64,000 nucleotides of DNA from an uncultured Burkholderiales bacterium (GCA_903876885.1 CAIRBP010000091.1:1-64000), one strand, 5' to 3'; shown: positions 17,774-26,517, counted from the first letter of the stretch. Translations and numbers: made by a program. The notes: generated by a model not told the origin, from the letters alone.

Positions 17774-18553
17774 TTATTTGGAAACTGGCGTTGTTGAGCC
17801 AAGAATCTCAGGGATAACTGTGATGGCACCGGCCATGAAGTGAGAGATGGTTTGCCGAATTAGGTCGTCCAAATTGTCTTCAACGGGTACATCAAATATC
17901 CACTGCCTTTGACCAAAATAAAAAACTCGCGCATTGATGCTCCAAACTAGCTCTATTTCCGCAGTTTTAAGAGGAATTGAGTCCACGCTCGGAAGTCCCA
18001 ACTCGTGACGCAACTCCGTAGCAATTGGCTCTAATATCCTGGATTTAAGGATATTGAGGTATTTACGGTTTATGTCTTCTCCCCTTAGGCCAGAAAACAT
18101 GAAAATTCTTACCCAGTCCCGGGTAAGCGCAGCTTTGGCATATTCAATGTAGAGTCGTGTAAGGCGATCTTGGAGTGTGATTGTTCTATCCCTGATGACT
18201 GTTTCCCAAAACGGGTTCCATCTACCTAGATAGACCTCTTCAAAGACTCTGTTTATCAATGCTTCCTTGTTGGGGAAGTATTTATAAAGGAGCGACTGCG
18301 TTACCCCTAATCGTTGTGCGAGTTCGCGCGTGTCACCTCCAAATCCAACCTCCGCAAAGTACTTTACAGCCTCTTTTGCAATAAGTTGCTCGCGCTCTGG
18401 CCCGCTTAGCCGTTTAGTCGTTTGTGTTGCTTTATCCGGTTTTGTAGCTTTTATAGGTTCGAGTTGGAGCGAGCTTAGGGATGAATCATCTCGGACCCGG
18501 CTAATTTTTTTTAAAGAAACCTTTTTTTGAGGGTTCGCTTTGGGTATGTTCAA
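17774..18553 (-). CDS. TetR-family transcriptional regulator
   Basis: This 259-residue regulator has a TetR helix-turn-helix at residues about 55-105 (ELAQRLGVTQSLLYKYFPNKEAL). It is preceded by an unusual basic, Ser/Lys-rich extension of about 48 residues, and followed by an all-helical ligand and dimer domain. It lies between the Gfo/Idh gene and the flavin reductase, all in one direction, and the 9-bp inverted repeat downstream is its likely operator. It probably senses the substrate or an intermediate of the catabolic block. The long N-terminal arm may be a start-site artefact, but no better start with a binding site is evident. Confidence 0.88.
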   Translation of the reverse strand: MNIPKANPQKKVSLKKISRVRDDSSLSSLQLEPIKATKPDKATQTTKRLSGPEREQLIAKEAVKYFAEVGFGGDTRELAQRLGVTQSLLYKYFPNKEALINRVFEEVYLGRWNPFWETVIRDRTITLQDRLTRLYIEYAKAALTRDWVRIFMFSGLRGEDINRKYLNILKSRILEPIATELRHELGLPSVDSIPLKTAEIELVWSINARVFYFGQRQWIFDVPVEDNLDDLIRQTISHFMAGAITVIPEILGSTTPVSK

Positions 18554-18569
18554 CTAACTTCCTCCTACT

Positions 18570-19622
18570 TTAAGAAGTTACCGTAGAGCCTTGAACTAAT
18601 TCAAGTTTTTTGCTTTTGGCAGACTTCATTACTGCCTCCAACGCAGCTACATTCGCTAGCATCTCTGCGCTCGTGACAGGGTAAGGTTTGACACCTTTTA
18701 TGCCTAAAGCAAAGGCTTCCAAATTTGCAAGAACAGTTGGAGACGAAGGCGCAAATCGTGTCACAGGATCTTGGCCTCTTATAACTGTCTTTATATCCCA
18801 TCCCGTAGGATTCTCTGGGTGAGTGCGGTCCCTGATCTCAACCCATCCTTTAGAGCCGTACACGGCAAATCTTCCTTCAAAGGGTGTTGCGAGCACGGCT
18901 GAAATCATTGCATTAGCACCGCTTTTAAACCCCATCATGATGCCAAGAGTGTCGCCGTTTTCAAAATCAGATCCCAAAGTAGCTAGTCTTGCCCAAAGTT
19001 CCTGGCAAGGTCCTAATATTGCGATACTCAGATCTACCAGATGGATCCCCGTCGCCGTTAAAGGACCTACAGGCGCAAATTCGTTCGACAGTCGCCAATT
19101 GTTTTTGGGTAGCGCAAAGAACTTGTCTTGACTGAAATTGGCCTCAATTTGTAGTATTTCGCCTAAAGTGCCTGCTGCAATCATCTCTCTAAGACGAACT
19201 ATTTCAGGCTCGAAACGCCTTTCATGGCCAATACCCAACACCAAATTATTCTCACCGCAGATTGATATCGCTTGTTCTGCGTCCTTTAGGTTAAGGCAAA
19301 GAGGTTTTTCGCAAAACACATGTAAGCCGCGTTTGGCAGCCTTCACGATTTGGGCAGCATGCTCTAAATGCGGTGTACACAAAATCACGGCTTCAAGGTC
19401 TGCTTGATTTATGAGGGAGTCAACGCTATCGTGTATTTGGACATTTTGCAGCGAAGCTTCATCAGCCATTTGAGTTCGTATTTCGCCCGATACCTCGGCA
19501 ACGCCAGTTAATTTGAGTAAATTAGAGTTTCCCAATTGACGCGCAATCGTCTTCCCCCACCAGCCAAAACCAACCAAGCCAACTTTTACTGGTGCAATAG
19601 TGTTATTTACGGAAGTCATCAC
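18570..19622 (-). CDS. Gfo/Idh/MocA-family NAD(P)-dependent oxidoreductase
   Basis: This 350-residue protein has the Rossmann motif GLVGFGWWGKTIA near the N-terminus and the family signature CEKPLCLN near residue 100. Next come GIGHERRFEPEI and the C-terminal alpha/beta substrate domain with a conserved ATGIHLVDLSI stretch holding the catalytic His. It probably oxidises or reduces a hydroxy or cyclic intermediate. It is the first gene of the minus-strand block. GGAG lies 8 bases before an in-frame GTG (19623-19625) and 11 bases before the ATG used here, so the true start may be 3 bases upstream. Confidence 0.85.
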   Translation of the reverse strand: MMTSVNNTIAPVKVGLVGFGWWGKTIARQLGNSNLLKLTGVAEVSGEIRTQMADEASLQNVQIHDSVDSLINQADLEAVILCTPHLEHAAQIVKAAKRGLHVFCEKPLCLNLKDAEQAISICGENNLVLGIGHERRFEPEIVRLREMIAAGTLGEILQIEANFSQDKFFALPKNNWRLSNEFAPVGPLTATGIHLVDLSIAILGPCQELWARLATLGSDFENGDTLGIMMGFKSGANAMISAVLATPFEGRFAVYGSKGWVEIRDRTHPENPTGWDIKTVIRGQDPVTRFAPSSPTVLANLEAFALGIKGVKPYPVTSAEMLANVAALEAVMKSAKSKKLELVQGSTVTS

Positions 19623-19888
19623 GTGAGCAGCTCCAAGATGATAAGGAAATTTTCACGAGTTTAACTGAAAATCACAAATAAGAGATCAAATGAACACCAG
19701 ACTAAGAGTTTGTCCCAGGCCCAAATTTATATAAATTTACCGTGAGTTGGGGTGAATTCTTAGAATTCCTAAAATCCGCTGGGCTATCCATAGGTCGCCC
19801 CTAGGCTTGGAAAGTCACAACAAAGTAAGAAAGCGGAGCTAAAGTTATCAAAGATAGTTCCGATTCATAAACCGTGGACTTATGAGCT
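19623..19888. other. Promoter region upstream of the minus-strand catabolic block
   Basis: This gap should hold the promoter of the Gfo/Idh-TetR-led transcript. An AT-rich palindrome AAATTTATATAAATTT lies near 19722-19737 and may mark a binding site or a core promoter. I found no sigma-54 pattern on either strand and no hairpin terminator. Confidence 0.4.
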
Positions 19889-20110
19889 ATGGCTTATAGG
19901 TTTAGTTATTCGTTCAACTCTCAACTTCATTACTTACGCTTAAATTTACGGAATATAGACGCTATGGGATATATATTCGCTTTCTTCTTAGGAGTCTTTG
20001 TAGCGACTGTGGGCGTGAGCAATACTGCTATGGTTATTGATAATGCGGTTAAGAAGGCTCAGGTCTATATGGTTGAGTCTACAAAAGTCAATACAAGCTC
20101 TAATCGTTGA
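19889..20110 (+). CDS. Small hypothetical membrane protein
   Basis: This short reading frame of up to 73 residues contains one strong transmembrane segment (YIFAFFLGVFVATVGVSNTA) followed by a polar tail. A start at the ATG at 19964 would leave a compact 48-residue single-span protein and may be the real start; neither ATG has a strong ribosome binding site. Its stop overlaps the convergent CvpA-like gene by 11 bases. I do not recognise a family. It could be a genuine small membrane protein or a chance frame. Confidence 0.4.
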   Translation: MAYRFSYSFNSQLHYLRLNLRNIDAMGYIFAFFLGVFVATVGVSNTAMVIDNAVKKAQVYMVESTKVNTSSNR

Positions 20111-20567
20111 AGATAACAAAATTTAAGAAATCTAATGTCTTAGCCGACAAGTCGTATTCAATAGAATTTGTCCACCAATCATCTTGCCTGAAATGCGTCA
20201 AGTCAATGACTTGACCTAAAAATACAAGTAAGAAATAACTGATTAAGAAGCCCAGAAAAGCCCCAACCACCTGGTGACCGGGGACATCATCTACTTTCTC
20301 AAAAACTGCACTATGTATCTTTCTTACGCCCCAAAAAACAAAAAGCAAGAAAACAAAGGCACCTTCAAGATGGACTATTTTCTGAGTTTGAGGGTCTAAC
20401 TCAGGCAAAATCACGAATAAAAAATCACCGTGGCTGATTTTTCTGAAAAACACGTAAAAAACAGCAACAAATAGTAAATAGTAGAGTTGGGATAACCATC
20501 CCTTAAAGGATCCGTTGGCGGTACCTATCAATATTATGAGTATAGAAAAATAATTGAGGTAGGTCAT
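20100..20567 (-). CDS. CvpA-like inner-membrane protein
   Basis: This 155-residue protein has four predicted membrane spans. Its plan resembles the colicin V production protein CvpA: an N-terminal NYFSILIILIGTANGSFKGW segment, a later GAFLGFLISYFLLVFLG helix and a C-terminal WWTNS motif, recalling the CvpA W-x-x-S pattern after the last helix. It is not next to purF, which CvpA often precedes, and its sequence is divergent, so the assignment is by layout. The function of CvpA in membrane stress and colicin V release is poorly understood. Confidence 0.6.
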   Translation of the reverse strand: MTYLNYFSILIILIGTANGSFKGWLSQLYYLLFVAVFYVFFRKISHGDFLFVILPELDPQTQKIVHLEGAFVFLLFVFWGVRKIHSAVFEKVDDVPGHQVVGAFLGFLISYFLLVFLGQVIDLTHFRQDDWWTNSIEYDLSAKTLDFLNFVIFND

Positions 20568-20742
20568 TCATCAAATAATGGTCATTTTCGTAATTCTAAG
20601 AGAAAATTATTGAAAAATAAATTTATCTCCTTCTTTGTTAAGCGCTAACGCCTTGCTCATGTAAATATGTTGGTAAAGAGCGTCTAACCCTCTAATTTTC
20701 GGGAATCCAAATTAACCTGTTTAAAGGATTCGATCGCACGAG

Positions 20743-20773
20743 GAAAAAAGGAGTGAAAATCCCACTCCTTTTA
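20743..20773 (-). terminator. Terminator after the aldo/keto reductase gene
   Basis: AAAGGAGTG and CACTCCTTT form a 9-bp stem around a 7-base loop, and on the minus strand the stem is followed by further T residues. It lies about 50 bases after the stop codon of the aldo/keto reductase. Confidence 0.75.
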
Positions 20774-20819
20774 ATTAGAAACTAACCAATTTAATAATAT
20801 CCAAGAATCAGATTTGAAG

Positions 20820-21857
20820 TTATTCCTTAGTTGGTGCGTTTGCTCGGTATTGGCTTTGCATCGTGATCATCCAATTTGGGTACTCAACAGGTAACTCGCT
20901 CACAGAATTAAGCAAAGATAGATCATCTGAGTCCAAGACCAATTGGGTAGCGCTGATATTATCTTGTAATTGCTCGAGTTTTCTGGCTCCAACAATAATC
21001 GTTGAGACCGCTTTATTAGACAGTATCCAGGCCAACGCAATTTGAGCTACAGATACTTTGTGTTTTTCTGCGATTGGCCTCATAGCATTGATACATTGAT
21101 TTGCTCGATCTTTATTCAGAGGTGGAAAATCAAATGTTGAGCGCCGAGCGTTATCAGGGACTGACTCATTAGTGCTAAATTTGCCTGATAAGTAACCGCC
21201 AGCCAGTGGGCTCCAAATCATAAGCCCTAGGTTTTGGTCTTGTACTAGTGGAATTACATCTCGCTCAAGGTCTCTCGCAGCAATTGAATAATAAGATTGA
21301 ACGGATTTGAATTCCTCCAGTCCTCGAGCTCTAGAAACACCAAGTGCCTTCATAATTTGCCACGAGGCCATATTACACAGACCGATGTAACGAATTTTAC
21401 CCGCTCTAACTAGATCAGTCAGCGCTCCAATAGACTCTTCAAAGGGGGTGAGTGGATCAAATCCATGGAGCTGATAAAGGTCAATATGTTCAACTTGAAG
21501 TCGCTTAAGGCTTGCATTAACCTCGTTGAAGATATGGTACCTGGACTGTCCGCGCGCATTAGGTAGTTTATCTTCCATGATGCCAGTAGATTTAGTGGCT
21601 ATAACGATCTCTTCTCTGGGAAGGCCAAGTTTTTTAATCGCCGATCCTAAGAGAGATTCGGACTCACCTAGGGAATAAACGTTTGCTGTGTCAAAGAAGT
21701 TTATACCCTTGTCAAACGCTTCTTTTACTAGAATATTAACTTCAGGTTGTTTTAACCCACCCATAACAGCCCAAAATCCCTGTGCTCCAAATGTCATTGT
21801 GCCAAGACATAATTCTGAAACATATAAGCCAGTATGACCGAGTAATCTGTATCGCAT
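20820..21857 (-). CDS. Aldo/keto reductase
   Basis: This 345-residue NADPH-dependent oxidoreductase has the full catalytic tetrad in context: DTANVYSLGESE (Asp and Tyr), ATKST (Lys) and DLYQLHGFD (His). The C-terminal IIVGARKLEQLQDN motif binds the coenzyme. It resembles the YajO/YghZ-like groups that reduce aldehydes and ketones. It is divergent from the old yellow enzyme gene and both may share a control region, which suggests a joint role in detoxifying reactive carbonyls. Its terminator makes it a single-gene unit. Confidence 0.9.
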   Translation of the reverse strand: MRYRLLGHTGLYVSELCLGTMTFGAQGFWAVMGGLKQPEVNILVKEAFDKGINFFDTANVYSLGESESLLGSAIKKLGLPREEIVIATKSTGIMEDKLPNARGQSRYHIFNEVNASLKRLQVEHIDLYQLHGFDPLTPFEESIGALTDLVRAGKIRYIGLCNMASWQIMKALGVSRARGLEEFKSVQSYYSIAARDLERDVIPLVQDQNLGLMIWSPLAGGYLSGKFSTNESVPDNARRSTFDFPPLNKDRANQCINAMRPIAEKHKVSVAQIALAWILSNKAVSTIIVGARKLEQLQDNISATQLVLDSDDLSLLNSVSELPVEYPNWMITMQSQYRANAPTKE

Positions 21858-21986
21858 GGTTGGTTCACTCCAAAAAAAATATTCTGTGTATCGTACTGAT
21901 TTTTGTCTAAATTGTCCAAAGTACTACACTGTGACCTTAGTCAAGAGCGGGAATTTATAATTCGATAAACTTAAACGTTATTCAAG

Positions 21987-22008
21987 GATTCAAACCCAAA
22001 TTTGAATC
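21987..22008. promoter_or_regulatory. Palindromic operator candidate upstream of the old yellow enzyme gene
   Basis: GATTCAAA (21987-21994) and TTTGAATC (22001-22008) form perfect 8-bp arms with a 6-bp spacer, 32 bases upstream of the ATG. This is a strong dyad in the divergent region between the aldo/keto reductase and the old yellow enzyme. No regulator gene is adjacent. Confidence 0.5.
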
Positions 22009-22040
22009 TACTCTAAAACTATTACCGAATTGGACTATTT

Positions 22041-23114
22041 ATGTTGTTTGATACCTATACCGCACGTCATTTGGTGCTAAAAAATAGAGTTGTAATGTCT
22101 CCAATGACAAGAAGCCGTGCTATCACTGCTAACACGCCAAACGATTTGATGCGTGAGTATTACGCTCAAAGGGCTAGCGCTGGTTTGATTGTGACAGAGG
22201 GTACGTCCCCCTCTCCAAACGGTTTAGGGTATGCAAGAATTCCTGGAATTTTTAACCAAGCTCAAATAGATGGTTGGAAGCATGTAACCAAAGCCGTGCA
22301 TGAGAAGGGCGGCAAAATTGTTATCCAGCTAATGCATACTGGACGTGTAACGCACGATTCAAATCTGCCTTTGGGTGCAGAGGTTTTAAGTCCTACCAGC
22401 GAGGTTTGCCCTGGAGAGATGTATTCGGACTCCAAGGGTATGCAGCCCCACAGCACTCCTCGCGCAATGACGCAGGCTGATATTTCAAATGCAGTAAAAG
22501 AATATACCCAAGCCGCAGTAAATGCTATTTCAGCGGGCTTTGACGGAGTGGAAATTCACTCAGCGAATGGATATTTGATCGAGCAGTTTTTAAATGCAAA
22601 CGTGAATAAAAGAACTGATGCGTACGGCGGGTCCAGTGCCGGAAGAAATAAATTCGCAATTGAAATTATTGACTCAATAACCCAAGCAATTGGTGCTGAC
22701 AAAACGGGTATCCGTATATCCCCTTTCGGTGCTTTCAACAGTACGGGAGAGTTTCCTGGTTTGGAGGACCAATTCTTAGATTTGGTGGCGCACTGCTCGA
22801 AGCGCGGACTTTTGTATTTACACGTGCTTGATCATTCAGCTATGGGGGCGCCAGCTGTACCGCAAGAATTCAAGCTCAAATTACGCCAAGCTTTCAAAGG
22901 ACCATTTATTCTTGCCGGTGGATTTGAGAAAAACTCAGCAGAAAAGGCGATTAATGAAAACGCTGCAGACTTGATTGGATTTGGTCGTCCCTTTATCTCA
23001 AACCCAGACTTAGTCAAACGCATGCAAGAGGGAATTGCCTTAACACCTCCTGATATGAACACTTTTTATACTTCAGAAGCTAAGGGCTATACAGACTATC
23101 ATTTCGCTACTTAA
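22041..23114 (+). CDS. Old yellow enzyme family ene-reductase
   Basis: This 357-residue FMN-dependent TIM-barrel enzyme matches classical OYE/NemA proteins. It has NRVVMSPMTRSRA at the N-terminus, IQLMHTGR with FMN contacts, the substrate-binding pair in EIHSANGYLIEQFL (His and Asn), NKRTDAYGGS, and the phosphate-binding AGGF and GFGRPFISNPDLV near the C-terminus. Such enzymes reduce activated C=C bonds, nitroesters and quinones with NAD(P)H. The gene stands alone, with a candidate operator upstream. Confidence 0.92.
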   Translation: MLFDTYTARHLVLKNRVVMSPMTRSRAITANTPNDLMREYYAQRASAGLIVTEGTSPSPNGLGYARIPGIFNQAQIDGWKHVTKAVHEKGGKIVIQLMHTGRVTHDSNLPLGAEVLSPTSEVCPGEMYSDSKGMQPHSTPRAMTQADISNAVKEYTQAAVNAISAGFDGVEIHSANGYLIEQFLNANVNKRTDAYGGSSAGRNKFAIEIIDSITQAIGADKTGIRISPFGAFNSTGEFPGLEDQFLDLVAHCSKRGLLYLHVLDHSAMGAPAVPQEFKLKLRQAFKGPFILAGGFEKNSAEKAINENAADLIGFGRPFISNPDLVKRMQEGIALTPPDMNTFYTSEAKGYTDYHFAT

Positions 23115-23133
23115 GCGGGGTATCAATATAGAC

Positions 23134-23931
23134 TCAAGGTATCAACGAGATAAATTCTCGGGTCTTTTTCAGCATCTTATCCACGAGCTCAGGTTCTGGA
23201 TAGGATGCATGGCTCCCGAGTGCATTGAGGTCCTCAAGTGTTTTAGTGCTTAGCGAATAAATCATCCAATCAATGCTTTTTTCTGTATCTTTAATTGATG
23301 CATTTGGATTCGATGTTATTTTATTAATGATCTCTAATAACTTGAGTTGATCAACGTGATGAAATAAATACCCATTATTGGAAAGTGAACAGGCTTTAAT
23401 TTCTAGGGAAATACACAATAATTCCTTTAGTCTGACGTCTTGGATGCTGTCAGCGTAAATTTTATTTATATTATTTTTCGTTTGTAAATCAATTAAAAAT
23501 AATTGATTAGAAGGTTTTTGATTGCTCTTTACCAATTGCCAAGCTTCACTGGGGCAAAGCTTGTTATTTGGGTCTAAGATAATTTTTGGATTCATCTCAA
23601 ATGGATATATTCTGCAAGTTAGGGGTCTTGACTCATAAATAGTGCAGTTTTGATTTAAATCTAAATTCGGACACCCGTCGCTAAAGTAGCCAACTAGAGT
23701 TACCATGACTCTTATTGAGAGTTCGCCGCTCACTCCCTCAAAAGTCATTGACTCCTTGCGCATCAATACTTCATCTGTCGATGAGTAACCCTTAACCCAA
23801 GGTATCGCCTCTGTCAAAATTTTAATTTTATGGCCTCTAGACAACCATTCATGCGCCTCACGAACAGATAGCGGAATATGTAGGTTATGGCAACACTTTC
23901 CACACTGTGTGCAATTAAAAGCAGTATCCAT
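23134..23931 (-). CDS. YkgJ-family cysteine cluster protein
   Basis: This 265-residue protein carries the zinc- or iron-cluster pattern of the UPF0153/YkgJ family. It has FNCTQCGKCCHN at residues 5-16 and CPNLDLNQNCTIYESRPLTCRIYPFE near residue 95, eight cysteines in all. The function is not established. The C-terminal half is helical and has no recognised domain. It is unlinked to its neighbours and convergent with the old yellow enzyme gene. Confidence 0.85.
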   Translation of the reverse strand: MDTAFNCTQCGKCCHNLHIPLSVREAHEWLSRGHKIKILTEAIPWVKGYSSTDEVLMRKESMTFEGVSGELSIRVMVTLVGYFSDGCPNLDLNQNCTIYESRPLTCRIYPFEMNPKIILDPNNKLCPSEAWQLVKSNQKPSNQLFLIDLQTKNNINKIYADSIQDVRLKELLCISLEIKACSLSNNGYLFHHVDQLKLLEIINKITSNPNASIKDTEKSIDWMIYSLSTKTLEDLNALGSHASYPEPELVDKMLKKTREFISLIP

Positions 23932-24085
23932 TCAGTTGGTTGAAGCTCAAATAAACAATGCTAATTCTACGGCATCTAAATTAATGGTGTTGGAAGTTAA
24001 GTTAAGAAAATAAAAATCTATATTTCTAGTATTCAAGGTTGGTTATTAAGACTATTTTTATCTGTATCAATTAAATTTCTATAGT

Positions 24086-24733
24086 TTAAAAATTTAAATT
24101 GGAGAGATATAAGGCTACGGCTCGGGCTTGTTGGTCGTTAATATTATGAATAATTTGCTTCATAACTTGCCCCCTTGGGCGATCATCTGTAGTTTGGAAT
24201 ATTAATATTTGTTTATATAAATAGTTGTTGTGCTGTCCTGCAAGTCTAGGGATATCAGCCGCACCGAGCGCATCTTGGCCGTGACAACTGCTACAAGATA
24301 AAACTTGTTGTAAGGGTAAGCCATTTTTAAAAATCGATTCGCCTAAAATTATCTCTGGGCCTTGCGCTTTAGTACCTCTCATTGCTGGTTGTGTTGCAAA
24401 ATATGAGGCTAACTCATCAATTTGTTTTGTAGTTAAGTTTGTCATTCCCCACATGTATTGAGTGCCGTTGATATCCTTTCTAAGATGACCTTTGAAGTCC
24501 GTCAATTGGGCTCTAAGGTATGACTCTTGTTGGCCAGCGAGTTTGGGAAATTGTTGGGAAGTGGATTGTCCTGTAATTCCATGACAATTCGAGCAAGATT
24601 GAATTGCAATTTCATTCCCCTTTAGTGACGGATCGTTCAAATTTCTTCCCTTATCAGGACTTACGCAGGCTACTAACGCTATGCTTATAAGAAGGGTAAA
24701 AATAAATTTGAATTTGTGGAGTTGTTGGTTCAT
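24086..24733 (-). CDS. Diheme c-type cytochrome lipoprotein (cytochrome c4-like)
   Basis: This 215-residue exported protein begins with a lipoprotein-type signal ending LVAC (Cys near residue 23). It has two heme c motifs, CSNCH near residue 50 and CSSCH near residue 148, with downstream LAGQ and MWGMTN methionine-ligand regions in each half. The duplicated layout is that of cytochrome c4, an electron carrier to terminal oxidases or reductases. It lies 15 bases downstream of the CxxCH-barrel protein, so both are cotranscribed from the FNR-type promoter. It would be anchored in the membrane facing the periplasm. Confidence 0.88.
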   Translation of the reverse strand: MNQQLHKFKFIFTLLISIALVACVSPDKGRNLNDPSLKGNEIAIQSCSNCHGITGQSTSQQFPKLAGQQESYLRAQLTDFKGHLRKDINGTQYMWGMTNLTTKQIDELASYFATQPAMRGTKAQGPEIILGESIFKNGLPLQQVLSCSSCHGQDALGAADIPRLAGQHNNYLYKQILIFQTTDDRPRGQVMKQIIHNINDQQARAVALYLSNLNF

Positions 24734-24748
24734 GGCGTTGACTCCTTT

Positions 24749-26215
24749 TTAAAATGCAACCCATGCATACAGATATGCTGAGTTGTTATCTGACGCATTT
24801 CTATTTTTGCCGTCATAATTGGTTGGAGTACCTAAGTACTGTGTGAATACGTTGTATTGGAGTCCAAGACGTAGATTTTGAACGGGTAGCCAAAATATTT
24901 CAGGCGTCCAAAGTTTTGTGTCTGGAGTGTTACTATTACTTGACCCTGAACTAGGCGATGGTGAGGCAGGGGGAGCGTTAGTGTTTGTGTAACTTGCATA
25001 AGCGGTGGAGTCTGGTGAACCGTTGATACTGCGATAAGCAATGTCAGCGCCGTATAGATTCCTGTAGGTGTAGGTGATTTTTGCAAATATTGAATTTGTA
25101 CGCGATGGACCTACATAACTTTGTCCAGTATCGTCATTTATATTTTCTCGAACAAACCGTAAATGGGCTGAAACTGTGTGTGGATCGAGTAAATACTGAT
25201 ATTGAGCATCAATCCCCTTATCCTGATAGTGAGTCGATGGTCCAAATTGTGGCAGATTTGTTATTGGATCTAAAGCATAAACGTTTGCGTTCATCGCTAT
25301 CAAGCCGATCATTATATTTTGCTCATTCCAATCATGTGTGTAGGCAACGCGCAGGTATGGACTTATTCCCTGGGTATAGGTTAATGGATGATTAGGGTCA
25401 CCAATTTTGTTGCCTTGACTTAAAAATTTCCAGAAACCTGTAGCAGTTTGGTACCCAGTCAGCTCAATATAAATTGCCTTATTTAAATATGCATATGCCC
25501 CCGCACCGGCTACTTGAGTAGAGAATTTTCCATCTAATATTGTTGAAGCAGGCAGCCCGTTAAATCCACTTGCATTACCAGAGGGTGCAACGTACGGATA
25601 CCCCCAGGCTGATACGCTATTCCAGACATCTTGAACCCCGGGATTGTTGTTAACGCTTAACCCTACTATAAGATCATTGTTGCTTGAGATAAAACGATTT
25701 GCGTATCTAAGATCCGTATTATCAGAACCCAGATGGCCTTGCCAAGTATTCGCGTTTGAGTCTTGTTTGTCGTAAACTGAATAAGTTATCTGTACAAAGC
25801 CACCTAAATTATCTGTTACCTTACCTGCAATAAATCCACTGCCGTAATCAATAATTGGTAAATTATTTAAAGGTGCAATTGTCGTATTGGATGTTGAATC
25901 GGTATTCGACTTATTTTTCGTTACGTCTGCAACTACCATCGCAGCAAAGGGGTTACCCTGGGTGCCTATGGTATAGCCAGTTAACTTGAAAATTCTGCCA
26001 TAAGGGGTTAACTCTGGGAATTGACCTCCCGCGTGACAGGCTACGCAACTTTGTCCTGTTTGTCGTGCAAAGGCCGGGAGCGCCTTAGTATGTCCGACTA
26101 ATCCAAAGTAAAGAAGAGCGGAGATAACGATAAAAGTCTTGTTCAGGGAGATTCTAAAATTTTGTGAATCTTTATTTTTTCGAACTCTTGTTGAGCCATA
26201 AGAATATTGTCTCAT
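24749..26215 (-). CDS. Outer-membrane-barrel-like protein with one N-terminal heme c motif
   Basis: This 488-residue exported protein has a signal sequence ending near residue 47, a single heme motif CVACH shortly after it (QTGQSCVACHAG), and then about 400 residues rich in alternating polar/aromatic strands. It ends YLYAWVAF with a C-terminal phenylalanine, as in outer-membrane beta-barrels. GGGAGA lies 7-8 bases before the ATG. It is cotranscribed with the diheme cytochrome downstream. I infer a heme-bearing porin-like protein that may move electrons at or across the outer membrane; similar unassigned cytochrome-like proteins occur in Burkholderiales. The barrel prediction is by eye. Confidence 0.72.
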   Translation of the reverse strand: MRQYSYGSTRVRKNKDSQNFRISLNKTFIVISALLYFGLVGHTKALPAFARQTGQSCVACHAGGQFPELTPYGRIFKLTGYTIGTQGNPFAAMVVADVTKNKSNTDSTSNTTIAPLNNLPIIDYGSGFIAGKVTDNLGGFVQITYSVYDKQDSNANTWQGHLGSDNTDLRYANRFISSNNDLIVGLSVNNNPGVQDVWNSVSAWGYPYVAPSGNASGFNGLPASTILDGKFSTQVAGAGAYAYLNKAIYIELTGYQTATGFWKFLSQGNKIGDPNHPLTYTQGISPYLRVAYTHDWNEQNIMIGLIAMNANVYALDPITNLPQFGPSTHYQDKGIDAQYQYLLDPHTVSAHLRFVRENINDDTGQSYVGPSRTNSIFAKITYTYRNLYGADIAYRSINGSPDSTAYASYTNTNAPPASPSPSSGSSNSNTPDTKLWTPEIFWLPVQNLRLGLQYNVFTQYLGTPTNYDGKNRNASDNNSAYLYAWVAF

Positions 26216-26276
26216 TCGTGTTCTCCCTGATTTTCTAGCTAATCAGGTCATAGTACACATGGTTTCAAGTGCTAGA

Positions 26277-26290
26277 TTGATTAAAGTCAA
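26277..26290. promoter_or_regulatory. Degenerate FNR-type box, class II position
   Basis: TTGAT-TAAA-GTCAA matches nine of ten FNR consensus positions. Its centre lies about 41 bases upstream of the start point implied by a TACTAT -10 hexamer at 26250-26255 on the minus strand. That is exactly where FNR/ANR sits in class II activated promoters. Confidence 0.6.
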
Positions 26291-26325
26291 GCCTCTAACC
26301 TCATAAACACTTGAATAGTTTCTTA

Positions 26326-26339
26326 TTGATCTAGATCAA
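26326..26339. promoter_or_regulatory. Perfect FNR/ANR-type box
   Basis: TTGAT-CTAG-ATCAA is a perfect consensus box, centred 49 bases further upstream than the degenerate box, at about -90 of the cytochrome promoter. Tandem boxes at about -41 and -90 are a known arrangement for FNR-family control of respiratory genes. Confidence 0.65.
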
Positions 26340-26445
26340 TAAGGTTAAATTTCTATACTGCGCATCATATTTAATGCGGATTTATCTCTGTAATGAAGTG
26401 CTTTATATAACAAAAAAATATATATTTATAGTAAAAATTAAAAAT

Positions 26446-26481
26446 CCTGAATACTACTTGGTTGTATCAGTAGTATCCAGG
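26446..26481 (-). terminator. Terminator of the small MGMKIGS protein gene
   Basis: CCTGAATACTAC and GTAGTATCCAGG form a 12-bp stem with one mismatch or wobble and a 12-base loop. Read on the minus strand it is followed by a T-rich tract. It lies 37 bases after the stop codon at 26518. Confidence 0.75.
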
Positions 26482-26517
26482 GTCTAAAACTTTTCATTTA
26501 AAGGATTAGTACGATTC

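Larger units (their letters stand above)
26216..26517. other. Intergenic region with FNR-controlled promoter and small-protein terminator
   Basis: These 302 bases lie between the heme-barrel gene and the small Ala-rich protein gene. The left part holds the two FNR-type boxes and a TACTAT -10 hexamer (26250-26255, minus strand). The right part holds the terminator of the small protein gene. No additional gene is visible. Confidence 0.6.
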
